From Candidatus Rifleibacteriota bacterium (GTDB lineage: Bacteria > Muiribacteriota > Ozemobacteria > Ozemobacterales > Ozemobacteraceae): DNA of 64,000 nt. The position numbers and the translations under genes are program-made. The notes below the pieces were generated by a model. That model had not been told where the DNA came from. It did not search any database and saw only the letters and a list, made by a program, of their open reading frames with translations. Below, piece by piece: positions 37,849-46,500 of this stretch (position 1 is its first letter; each line of letters begins with the position of its first letter). The stretch covers positions 1-64,000 of the forward strand of contig JADFXM010000009.1 in assembly GCA_015233565.1 (NCBI GenBank), in the 5' to 3' direction.

Positions 37849-38802
37849 TTAAATTATCCGTAAAGCAAATCTGGGACATTCCGGAGCACAGTATCCACAC
37901 AGGAGACATCGCGAATGTTCGATGTTTAATTTCCCATTCACGATTTCTAATGCTCCGCTTTGACAAATATCAACACACTTGTTACATGCACTACACAACA
38001 TGGTGTTGACAAATAATTTTCGTTCAAGTTTCGCAATTTTTTTCTCAAACTCTTCTTCAACCGATTTTCCCTCAAAAATTGCACAATTCATTATTACCTC
38101 ATCAACCGAAGTCATGCCAGTACATACTGAATGAACATTTTTTTGAGAAATGATCCATTTCAACGCTTTCGAAGCTTCATTTTTGAGGTTGCCTCCTCCA
38201 AGCGGTTTCATGGCATAAATTCCTTTGCCATTCCGAGCTGCCAGGGAAACATTATCAATCATTTCGTCCCGTGAACCATCGAGATTCCCATATCCAGCCA
38301 TGTTTATGATAGGGTGAATAATATCTATTTCAGGAATTTCAGCTGCAATTCGGGTCAACTGAACAGAGTGCGTGCTCAAACCTATAGCTTTAATGCGCCC
38401 CGCCCGCTTGGCTTCCAGTAGTTCACCCAGAGCTGGTTTCCGCTTTTCAAGGGCTTCCTGATCTTTGACAGCATGCATCAGGAAAATGTCAATCCGATCC
38501 AAATTCAGTGCTTGACACGCTTCTTCGATCGCCTGTTTCATAGAATCGCCGGTTTCAGCCGTAGACTTTGTTGAAATTACTGGAGGGTTGCCTTTCCAGG
38601 AGTTTAATGCAGCCTTAACCTGGGGATATGAGCCATACATTTGTGCAGTATCAATAAAACTTACACCCCTCTCCAATGCGGCAAGAATTACCGACGCACC
38701 TTCTTCAGCACTCAGATTTCTTTGAAATGGACTCATAGTCAGAGTTCCAAATGCCAGGCGGGAAACAAGAATTCCGGTTTTTCCCAATGTAATTTTTTCC
38801 AT
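37849..38802 (-). CDS. Aldo/keto reductase with C-terminal double [4Fe-4S] ferredoxin domain
   Basis: A 317-residue protein. The N-terminal ~245 residues are an aldo/keto reductase: MEKITLGKTGILVSRLAFGT, the catalytic Tyr region SFIDTAQMYGSY, and a barrel segment LDRIDIFLMHAV. The C-terminus carries two ferredoxin-type clusters, CSACNKCVDIC and CLLCGYCAPEC. Proteins of this type are common in anaerobes, and the clusters may allow electron exchange with ferredoxin instead of NADPH only. The conserved downstream His of classical enzymes is represented by LMHAV. It is a single gene with no obvious partner. Confidence 0.9.
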   Translation of the reverse strand: MEKITLGKTGILVSRLAFGTLTMSPFQRNLSAEEGASVILAALERGVSFIDTAQMYGSYPQVKAALNSWKGNPPVISTKSTAETGDSMKQAIEEACQALNLDRIDIFLMHAVKDQEALEKRKPALGELLEAKRAGRIKAIGLSTHSVQLTRIAAEIPEIDIIHPIINMAGYGNLDGSRDEMIDNVSLAARNGKGIYAMKPLGGGNLKNEASKALKWIISQKNVHSVCTGMTSVDEVIMNCAIFEGKSVEEEFEKKIAKLERKLFVNTMLCSACNKCVDICQSGALEIVNGKLNIEHSRCLLCGYCAPECPRFALRII

Positions 38803-39214
38803 TTTTCACCTGTAAAATTAGTTTTCTGTTAGCAAAAAACTTTCACACATTTTTAGAAAATCCGCTCAAACACCCCTTTTATACGGATAGGTTTCAAGCA
38901 AATTTTCCAAGCATCAAAAACTTGGCTCTAAGAGCCGAATTAACTTAACTTTTCAGTCCCTCTTAACCTCTTTAAAACTGCACATGATGCTAATTACAAC
39001 ACGATTCAAATAAAATCACTTTGAGAGAAAGCAAATCACTATTTAATCAAGCTTTGAGCGACTTGGAGAAAAGTTTAAATGGAACAATAGAGTTAATATT
39101 TTTTCCTCCTGATTAAAATCGCTCTTGTTATAATACGAAAATTTTACTAAAAAAGAAACATGATGATTAATTCAACAGCAATTCTTGCTAAGTTGTCTCA
39201 CAAAATATAGCTAT

Positions 39215-39314
39215 TACTGATTTTTGGAACGAAGTTTATCGAAAAAATTAGTTTTTTGAACATTGCTCAAAATGGCTCTCAAAAATAATCGCAGGGGCTC
39301 ACCAAGAATCGCTG
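39215..39314 (+). repeat. Left copy of a ~100-bp inverted repeat flanking the prepilin operon
   Basis: Its reverse complement recurs at 47925-48024. Aligned without gaps the two copies differ at about 17 of 100 positions and share a perfect core of 33 bases (about 39246-39278), which contains TTGAACATTGCTCAAAATGG. Both ends (TACTGATTTTTG and AGAATCGCTG) are conserved, so the boundaries are well defined. No coding capacity. Confidence 0.85.
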
Positions 39315-39512
39315 TTAATTCAGAACAATTTCCTTAAACGGGAATTGAAAAAAGGTGAAATAATAATTTTGCGGTGAATTTCTTTCAAAACTGTATAAAA
39401 TTCAAACATTCGAAAAAAAAGGAAATCAGCAATCATCATTAATGTGAAAATATTCCCAATCGATAATTTAACTATTCCAACTAATCCTCACATGACTTTA
39501 CGTTGTACTTAC

Positions 39513-39540
39513 TTGCTAATTTTTGAAAAACTATTATGAT
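39513..39540 (+). promoter_or_regulatory. Candidate sigma70-type promoter of the prepilin operon
   Basis: TTGCTA at 39513-39518 and TATGAT at 39535-39540, separated by 16 nt, about 30 nt before the first ATG of the operon. Judged by eye only. Confidence 0.35.
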
Positions 39541-39569
39541 ATAGATAGGGATAATAGGATTATTCAGAG

Positions 39570-40100
39570 ATGAAAGAGAAAAGAAAATATAGTTTTTTCT
39601 GTGCCCATCATGGGGTAACTCTTATAGAAATCATGATGGCCACGCTGGTTATGGCCTTTGCCATAATCCCGATTGCTTCTTTGCTTGGAGTGGGTGCAAA
39701 AATGACATCCAAGGATTACAGGTTGATCGAGGCAACACAAATTCTTGAAAAAACGGGAAATTCTCTTTTCCTGCAACCTTTCAAAGAGATCCCCGTGGGA
39801 AACTATCAGTATTATGCGACTCCTCCGGTAATTTTAGGTGACATACCCGGCAAATTTGCCACTTACACAGTCTACATGACTTGTGAAATGAATTCGGTCT
39901 CATTCAACGCCAATATGATAAATGTCCAAGGGGCGGCTTTCCAGGAAAACGCACCCAAAATTACCGATTTCGACACAACTCCAAAAACGTTTGTATTTGA
40001 TAATATGGTAAAGAAGATCATGGTTGAAGTTCGGTGGATAGAGCCAAATGGGCCGCAAAAGAGCCTATTTCTGGTTACTTATCGGGCTGATCTAAGTTAA
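39570..40100 (+). CDS. Prepilin-like protein (class III signal)
   Basis: A 176-residue protein with a type IV prepilin N-terminus: a short basic leader, then HHG followed by VTLIEIMMATLVMAFAIIP. Cleavage after Gly15 would leave Val at +1 and Glu at +5, the hallmark recognised by prepilin peptidase. The soluble part is short and beta-rich. With the next two genes it forms a minor-pseudopilin-like set (PilV/PilX/PilW or GspI/J/K order), so it is likely the PilV/GspI-type member. These assemble at the tip of type IV pili or type II secretion pseudopili. No assembly ATPase or secretin is nearby, so it must use machinery encoded elsewhere. The ribosome-binding site is weak. Confidence 0.85.
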   Translation: MKEKRKYSFFCAHHGVTLIEIMMATLVMAFAIIPIASLLGVGAKMTSKDYRLIEATQILEKTGNSLFLQPFKEIPVGNYQYYATPPVILGDIPGKFATYTVYMTCEMNSVSFNANMINVQGAAFQENAPKITDFDTTPKTFVFDNMVKKIMVEVRWIEPNGPQKSLFLVTYRADLS

Positions 40101-40109
40101 TTCAGGAAA

Positions 40110-40685
40110 ATGGTGATAAAATTGTCTGAAACTATTGAAAAAAGGCAAAAAAAAAGTGGCAAGGAAGTAATGATGGCGCTTTCGTTAAGCAAGCTTCCGG
40201 TAAGAAACCAATTCCTGAAAAAAAGTGGAATGGCTTTAGTTGTTGTACTTGGTTTTGCAACCGCCCTTCTGATTTTTTGCTCATCGTACATTGATCAAGC
40301 CAGAAAAAAGACCATATTCAATCCCAAATTACTTACAACGATTCAGGCAAATTTTTTAGGCCAGGGAATAGCAGAGGTCGCTGCGTTAAAGGTGAAGAAG
40401 CTGCCAGGTCCACTTTATTATGCCGCAATTGCATCAAATTCAATAAAATACCTTGTTCCATATATCAATTACATCGGAGATACGGCCATTAATCCCAAAA
40501 TTACCACCCCTTTCAACGGAAGCTGTTCAACACAGATAACCATGTTCGCTTCACAAATGTACAAGCAAATGAATTTCAAAATCGACGTAAAAGTTGACAT
40601 CTCATATTTGTTTGGAACTCAGTTAGTAACAGATCAACGTATAATAACTTTGATACTTAATGGTACCAGAAGGCTTTCATCCTGA
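40110..40685 (+). CDS. PilX/GspK-like membrane protein of the pseudopilin set
   Basis: A 191-residue protein with KKSGMALVVVLGFATALLIF as its only hydrophobic segment. It resembles the GMALxVVL start of PilX/GspK-like minor pilins, where position +5 lacks the usual Glu. GspK is known for this exception. Translation may begin at 40110, or at the tandem ATGs 40170/40173 preceded by AAGGA, which would shorten the leader to a more usual length. The rest is a small alpha/beta domain. It overlaps the next reading frame but precedes its real start (40696) by 10 nt. Function by association: assembly of a pseudopilus tip. Confidence 0.7.
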   Translation: MVIKLSETIEKRQKKSGKEVMMALSLSKLPVRNQFLKKSGMALVVVLGFATALLIFCSSYIDQARKKTIFNPKLLTTIQANFLGQGIAEVAALKVKKLPGPLYYAAIASNSIKYLVPYINYIGDTAINPKITTPFNGSCSTQITMFASQMYKQMNFKIDVKVDISYLFGTQLVTDQRIITLILNGTRRLSS

Positions 40686-40695
40686 GGAGAAATTA

Positions 40696-41484
40696 ATGAA
40701 AAGACGCGGCTTCACACTCATGGAAGTGGTAATATCTTCCGCAATTATGTTATCGCTTTTTACAAGCGTGATCTGGATATTCACCTCAAGTGGAAAGTCG
40801 ATCAACAGCGGGAGTTGGCGAGTTAATCAGCAGAAAAACGTTCAAACCTTCATCGAAGAATGGGCCAAAGATCTTGAGGAAGCCTCTCCATACATCAGCA
40901 CGCTTGGCTCCCAGGGAATAATGCTTCCTGACCCGGCCAATCCTACAACTCCAATTGCAGTTAATTCCAAAATCTATTCCACCACCGTCCCGAAGAAAGC
41001 AAAATTATTAACCGTTTGCGGAAGTGATTGGGTATGCCTGATGAGCTTTTGTATCACCCAGCCCTTTGTCGAAAAAAGCGCCACCATGGGCATCACTCTC
41101 GACACCCCAGGCGAATGGACAGGGATATCAGTCTGGGGAAACGGTCATCAGATACAATATATCCGAACTGATGATCCTTCCTATTTCTCGGCAACACCAA
41201 AAAATCTGCCATCAGGTATCACACCGCAATACCCCTCCTCAACTTTAGGTGGAGTCTCTTCCACAGGCAAATTCCACCCCTCCGGGAAAAGAATAAAAGC
41301 TTTTATCCCCTCGCAAAGTTTTGAAGAAATATCAATCACTGCAACAGGAACACCCATTAACTTACTGGAAATCCGCACAAAATGTGTCCGGTATGAAAAT
41401 GCGCTCCCTGCCGTTCCTGAGCAAAGCTTTGAACAGGTTATCAATGCCAAGCTGGCTACAGGCTCATCGATTCAAACATTTTAA
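40696..41484 (+). CDS. Prepilin-like protein (PilW/GspJ type)
   Basis: A 262-residue protein starting MKRRGFTLMEVVISSAIMLS. It has a perfect class III signal: cleavage after Gly5 leaves Phe at +1 and Glu at +5, followed by a hydrophobic helix. GAGGAG precedes the ATG at 40696 by 7 nt, so the upstream ATG at 40660 is not used. The large soluble part is beta-rich, with Pro/Ser/Thr-rich loops. The size and position fit a PilW/GspJ-type minor pilin. Confidence 0.88.
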   Translation: MKRRGFTLMEVVISSAIMLSLFTSVIWIFTSSGKSINSGSWRVNQQKNVQTFIEEWAKDLEEASPYISTLGSQGIMLPDPANPTTPIAVNSKIYSTTVPKKAKLLTVCGSDWVCLMSFCITQPFVEKSATMGITLDTPGEWTGISVWGNGHQIQYIRTDDPSYFSATPKNLPSGITPQYPSSTLGGVSSTGKFHPSGKRIKAFIPSQSFEEISITATGTPINLLEIRTKCVRYENALPAVPEQSFEQVINAKLATGSSIQTF

Positions 41485-41496
41485 GGAGGTTTGCTA

Positions 41497-41520
41497 ATGG
41501 AGGTGCGTTTTGAAGCCTAA
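41497..41520 (+). other. Seven-codon leader ORF overlapping the next gene's start
   Basis: AAGGAGG at 41483-41489 precedes ATG 41497, which encodes MEVRFEA and stops at TAA 41518-41520. Inside it, GGAGG at 41499-41503 precedes the TTG 41510 that opens the next gene. The mini-ORF could couple translation of the two or simply mark a mutated start. Confidence 0.4.
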
Positions 41521-42328
41521 ATTATTTTTATTTATAGCCCTGCTATTGATGCTACAAGTCCCTTCGGCAGTTCACACTCAAACAAAATACGGATTTGTTG
41601 ATTATCGCATGCTTCTTCTGGCTCACCCGGTAATGCAAAGATTCGACCCTGAAACCAGAAGATTCGCAGATTCTCCATCGGCGTTTGTTCTCAACAAAGA
41701 TGCCACCAGAGCTTCTCTTGAACAAAAATTGAAGAAATTGACCAACCAGATGAAAGACCTGGACGAAGAAATAAAACCTTTCCTGAAAAACAACAAAAAA
41801 GTCACAAAAAAGTATGAAAAGTATTGGAGCAAGCGTAAAGCGCTCCAGGAAGAATTTGATTTAACCAAACTGTCACTTTCGCAGCTTAAAATCGATGGCA
41901 ACTACAACGAAGGAAGAACGTCAATCTCCTCGCTCGTTCCGGTTATCGAACTATTGAATTCATCTATTACAGAGGCTTTGAACGCATTAAAGAAGAAATA
42001 TGAATTGTCCGCAATTCTTGACATTTCTTCTTTTGTTAAACCTCAATCCAATACTGATGAATTGACCTTAATTAATTCAGAGGTTCCGAGTTATGAGAAC
42101 CTTCAGCGAAAAATTTGGAATAGTGAAAAAATTACGAGGAACCAATTAGCAGATTGGATGAAAAAAATTGATCCGACAATCGTCAGATACGCACCTGATT
42201 ACCCATTTCTGCCTATTCGGGCAGGGGCAGTTGATCTGGTTATTGAGGCCACCAATCTTATTCGTTCAAAAACAAAACCCACATTTAAGGGAGAAGAAGA
42301 TGAAAATGAAGGTGATCGTAATGAGTAA
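41510..42328 (+). CDS. Secreted coiled-coil protein, paralogue A (distantly OmpH/Skp-like)
   Basis: A 272-residue protein from a TTG start with GGAGG 6 nt upstream. Signal peptide (about residues 1-23, ending VHTQ), then YGFVDYRMLLLAHPVMQRFD. That opening recurs in the next gene as VDYKLLFLLHPLMAEFD, so the two are tandem paralogues. A long charged coiled coil follows (about 62-130, rich in Lys/Glu/Leu), then a mixed domain and a Lys/Glu tail. The VD-motif plus coiled coil recalls OmpH/Skp periplasmic chaperones, which have a strand then long helical arms. The resemblance is distant. A role in escorting the giant secreted protein encoded downstream would fit. Confidence 0.7.
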   Translation: MKPKLFLFIALLLMLQVPSAVHTQTKYGFVDYRMLLLAHPVMQRFDPETRRFADSPSAFVLNKDATRASLEQKLKKLTNQMKDLDEEIKPFLKNNKKVTKKYEKYWSKRKALQEEFDLTKLSLSQLKIDGNYNEGRTSISSLVPVIELLNSSITEALNALKKKYELSAILDISSFVKPQSNTDELTLINSEVPSYENLQRKIWNSEKITRNQLADWMKKIDPTIVRYAPDYPFLPIRAGAVDLVIEATNLIRSKTKPTFKGEEDENEGDRNE

Positions 42329-43298
42329 GTTAAAAACAGTTTTTGGAGCAGCTTTTCTTTTTGTTTTACTATCTTTTGGAGTTTCTTTTGCTCAAAACCT
42401 GCCCCCCACGTTGACAGTTGATTATAAGCTTCTTTTCCTTCTGCACCCATTGATGGCCGAATTTGACTGGAGCCTGGGACGACATATAAAACCTGAAATA
42501 GATCTGACGCATACAGCCAAACTCGATAAGATTAACCTTGAGATGGGCGAAATAAACGTCCAAGCTAAAGCGGAATGTGCAAACATTCAAAAAGAAATCG
42601 ACAAGTTGTTAGTACAAATCGAAAAAGCAGGAAAAACGGGAAATATTTCAATTGATTCAACTAACGCATCAGCCCCTCCCGGTCTTGAACAAACAATTGA
42701 GAAAACTCAGATTCAGAAAAAAGATCTGATTGCAAAAATTGAAGCTCTCAAAATTAAACGGGATCAAATAATGGATTCAGTGTTTGACCCAATGTATATC
42801 TCGCGAGACAGATCCCGTGAAATCCAAAAGAAAGCTTTAAAAGAAATTGATAAAATCCTTCAAAGAATCTCAAATGAGAATGGTGGCGCACTAATTATTG
42901 ATAGTTCATTCATCCGAGACAGCGAACCTCCGAAATCATTTTATCCCTCCACAGAAGCTTGTACAAATCTCTTGAGTGTCGGGTTGCGACAAACTCTGCT
43001 TGATAAGGAGTTCAAAGTTGGGTTCCCACCTGATTCACCTTATTACAATGCCTCAGAAACAATGAAAAAATTTGCCAGTTCCATGAATCGACAAGAGGAT
43101 TTTAAAATAGCTGTTTCGACAATTCTGGCGAAATACCCCGGAGTAAGAAACATCTTAGGAACTGAGGGGAGGTTTTTCCTGGTTGGCAATGAATCAAGTG
43201 ATGTAACTTTAAAAGTGCTAGGCGAGATTCTTCAACAAAATCATGTAAAAGACACAATAGCAAGTTCAGTTATAGAATTGCTTCAGACCAGGGAATAA
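42300..43298 (+). CDS. Secreted coiled-coil protein, paralogue B (distantly OmpH/Skp-like)
   Basis: A 332-residue protein starting at ATG 42300 within the last codons of the previous gene; GGGAGAAGA stands just upstream, so the two are translationally coupled. The frame is open further back to 42168, but those codons overlap coding sequence in another frame and lack a signal. Signal peptide about residues 10-31 (FLFVLLSFGVSFAQ), then LTVDYKLLFLLHPLMAEFD as in paralogue A. Coiled-coil stretches follow (about 65-165) with a linker of Asp/Ser/Ala, and the C-terminal half is mixed alpha/beta (GALIIDSSFIRDSEPPKSFY). Confidence 0.72.
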   Translation: MKMKVIVMSKLKTVFGAAFLFVLLSFGVSFAQNLPPTLTVDYKLLFLLHPLMAEFDWSLGRHIKPEIDLTHTAKLDKINLEMGEINVQAKAECANIQKEIDKLLVQIEKAGKTGNISIDSTNASAPPGLEQTIEKTQIQKKDLIAKIEALKIKRDQIMDSVFDPMYISRDRSREIQKKALKEIDKILQRISNENGGALIIDSSFIRDSEPPKSFYPSTEACTNLLSVGLRQTLLDKEFKVGFPPDSPYYNASETMKKFASSMNRQEDFKIAVSTILAKYPGVRNILGTEGRFFLVGNESSDVTLKVLGEILQQNHVKDTIASSVIELLQTRE

Positions 43299-43586
43299 CA
43301 AGTAACTTTTGCAAGTGGACAAATTTTCAACAAGGGAAAGAGAGTGAAAAAATTGCGCATAGATGAAAGGCAGGATCGCTTCGGCTCAGCTCAGCACGGG
43401 TGGTTCGACTTTGTTCATTTTGTTCGACACAAGTTCTCCGGCTTTACTCAGGCTGACTGCTTAGAGCGGGCGCCACATGAGTATCTGAGGCCGGCTGTCC
43501 GTATTTTTTTTGATTCACTTGCAATGATCGTTTCGAGTTTTCGACTTCAACATTCGGAAAAAATCAATCGGGGGGAGGGGTGGCAA

Positions 43587-46500
43587 ATGGAAAAGAAAAA
43601 CATCCTGGGGGTAGCATTTGTACTTCTTGTTATCTTCGCGCCTCAATTATTAGCCCTCGATCCCAAATATGAAAGGAACGGGGAAGCTTACCTCCTTATC
43701 GGAGATGGGGTCGCGGGAAAAAGAGGGGTTTATCGCCTTAACAACCCAAGCGGAGAACTAGCAGCCGCTTACTATGGAGGCGACAAGATCTCTTACGACC
43801 CTGGATCCTCGCGAGGAATAACAGTCAACCTCAACAGGCAGGTTTTCACTTTTACTCAGCACACCGATCCAAATTATATACTTGATCGAAATCGCATGTT
43901 GAGCCGTCTGATGAAGCCAGTCGGTGGCTGTACGCTCTATGGGGCGCATGTCGAGACAAGACAGCATTACCCTGTAAGTATTAACTCAGGATACCCATCT
44001 TTAAATGATTCTGATGGGGTACTTGACGGGGAAACAGCGCAGGGTGCAGGGCAACCGGTTTACACGACAAGCGGCCCCTGGGGAAATGGCAACGGCCCAA
44101 ATAGTTACAGCCTGGCAAAATGGATATCCTGGAGCAACATGGGGAGATTCTTAAGTTCAACCGGAAACTTCGCTGACGACGGAAGCAATCCAGTCCATAC
44201 CCAGAAAGACCCTCGCACCGGCTACACCGGCTGGGATTATTTTTCAACTTGTTGCTGGGCTAACAGTTATTGGTATCCCGGTGGCGCCAGATTCTGGCTT
44301 TATTGGGTACCAGTAGACGGGAATGGGTATGGTCAGGTTCCCAACGATTCATGGTGGCAAAGTCGTGATCCCGACCCAAGTGCAAGGCCCGGAAATATCT
44401 TTTATTGGGATCGCCTCTGGGAACAAAGAATCTGGTATGACCTCAAAAACTGGGATCAAACAAAAGACGGTTTCGGACCAACCGCTGTGCCAGGTAGCAC
44501 TACCCCGAATCTTGATTACACTGCAAGAGAGTATTTAGTCAGATATCGAATCTCAGCATGCATTAATTGCGTTTGTGTCAACGGTGGTGGTGGAAATATT
44601 ACAGAACCAACGCCCAAGTACATTTCCATTGCAATTTCCCCATTTGGGCGCACCTACCAGTATTCCAGATCCTATGGTGCGGCCGATGCTATTTTGCGGC
44701 TTAATGGTACAAATCTATCGCTCACCAATTCGAACATTAGAGGGGAACCAAATGATGTAACAACCAAGTGGGTAGGGATTTCTGAAAAATCCACCTCAGA
44801 GGATTTCATATATCTTTTAGGCAACCAAACTTTCAGGGAATGGATACCAGCTCTTCCCTCAACCTTTGATGCCGATGCAGTTTCTGTTTCCGACCAGTGG
44901 AATCTTCAGGGAGGAATAGTCTTCGCTTACGACGGCTACTCCGGGTATGCTTACCAAATTTTCCGTAGCGACAACAATGGCGGAAACTCCATGGCTGGGT
45001 ACAAAGTTCTTAACCTGGGAGTTGGCTTAGATGATTTAAAATCTGACGGGTTTGGAAATGTCTATTTTTCAAAAACAGTCAAGACTCCGGCAGACACTTC
45101 AATAACACTTGCGAACGCAGTCAGTGTTCAAAAGGTCGGAAGTTCTTATCAAGGAAAAACTCAGGGAGTAATATATTTCAATCAATCGGTTGACAAAGTT
45201 GTTTTCAAAAGAGGTGTCGGAGATTCAAGTGATACGTCAATCGGAAAAGTAAATCTTGGAATAAATCAATTTTCTCAGCGCTTTAATGCAGCGGATTCAA
45301 TTTGGCCAAACTTGACTCTGGCCACTCTTGCAGCCAGCAGTAACCTCGCAGGTTGGACCTGGTTCGACTCGGCTCCCGTTGCACCAAGCGTGAAAGTCAA
45401 CAACCCCGACGCGGTTCAATTGGCAGTAATTAACGTAGGAACACCACCGCACGTTGAAAATGCCACCGGGCCAGGGCATATCGACATCGTAGGTCCAGCT
45501 TCTCAAAGTATGCTGCTAACCCAGAAATACGATCAGGGAGTGTATTCATTTACAGTTGAAAATGCCCCCAAGTGGCTTGGCGATGACAATATCATCCTTC
45601 CCGGCAAAGACGGCTGGACAAATGATGCCAACGGAAATGCTTTCACCGGAGGATTCTGCAGCTCGCTGGTGAATTCGAATACTGACGCAGCTTCAAGAGC
45701 AGGACAATCTAATGAAGTCTTGTATCATTGGTTAGTTTATAGAATTCAGGATGCAATTGGAGTGGCAACAAGAACTTTGTGTATCGAAAAAGTCGATTAT
45801 CTCCGCAACCGTCTGAGTTATTACTTTACTCCAGGGGCTTACGAAATACATTGTTCCGCCAAATATAAATGGTATGACTACAACTCCTTGCCCTTCGGTT
45901 CCACAATTCAGGACCGGGCTACCTGCATCCGCCCCACCACTGGTTATGTTGATGCACTTGCAGCCAGTGACTTGTCGCCCTTTAACTCCGGACCAGCTTC
46001 CGTAACTGGCTTTGTAGGGCCAATTGACCCCTCCCACACTGCTGTTCAGGTTCTTTTGATAAAGGAAGGTCCTCCTCTTCCCACAAATGCAGTAAAAGTT
46101 TCTATGCAACAAGCTAAAGCCGTAGTAGGTTCCCCGACTTATAATTTCCCTACGAGCATTACACTAGCAGCGCCAATTGGGTCTATTCAATATTTCGTGG
46201 CGACTCAGTCAGAAAATAATTTATACCGAATCTACCCTGCATCAATATCCATCATCTGGGATTTAGCGGCCCTTAGATCTCAAATTTCCGATATCAACAT
46301 GGTCCCCGGCTCCCTCGAATGGGTAAGCGACGCCCAATTCACCTGGATCTACACCGTTTTAATGCCGGATGGCAGCCCCGGCCCATCGTATACCATAACA
46401 AAAAGCCTTTCAAGCAATGTCAACGCCGAAATTTCACTGGCACTCAATATGCCCACTGATCCAACAGTTGGAACAATTACCTGCCAACTGAGCAGACTTT

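Larger units (their letters stand above)
38803..39569. other. 767-bp intergenic region
   Basis: AT-rich, no gene on either strand. It contains the left copy of the ~100-bp inverted repeat (39215-39314), a short hairpin GGCTC-TAA-GAGCC near 38924-38936, and the candidate promoter of the prepilin operon near its right end. Confidence 0.5.
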
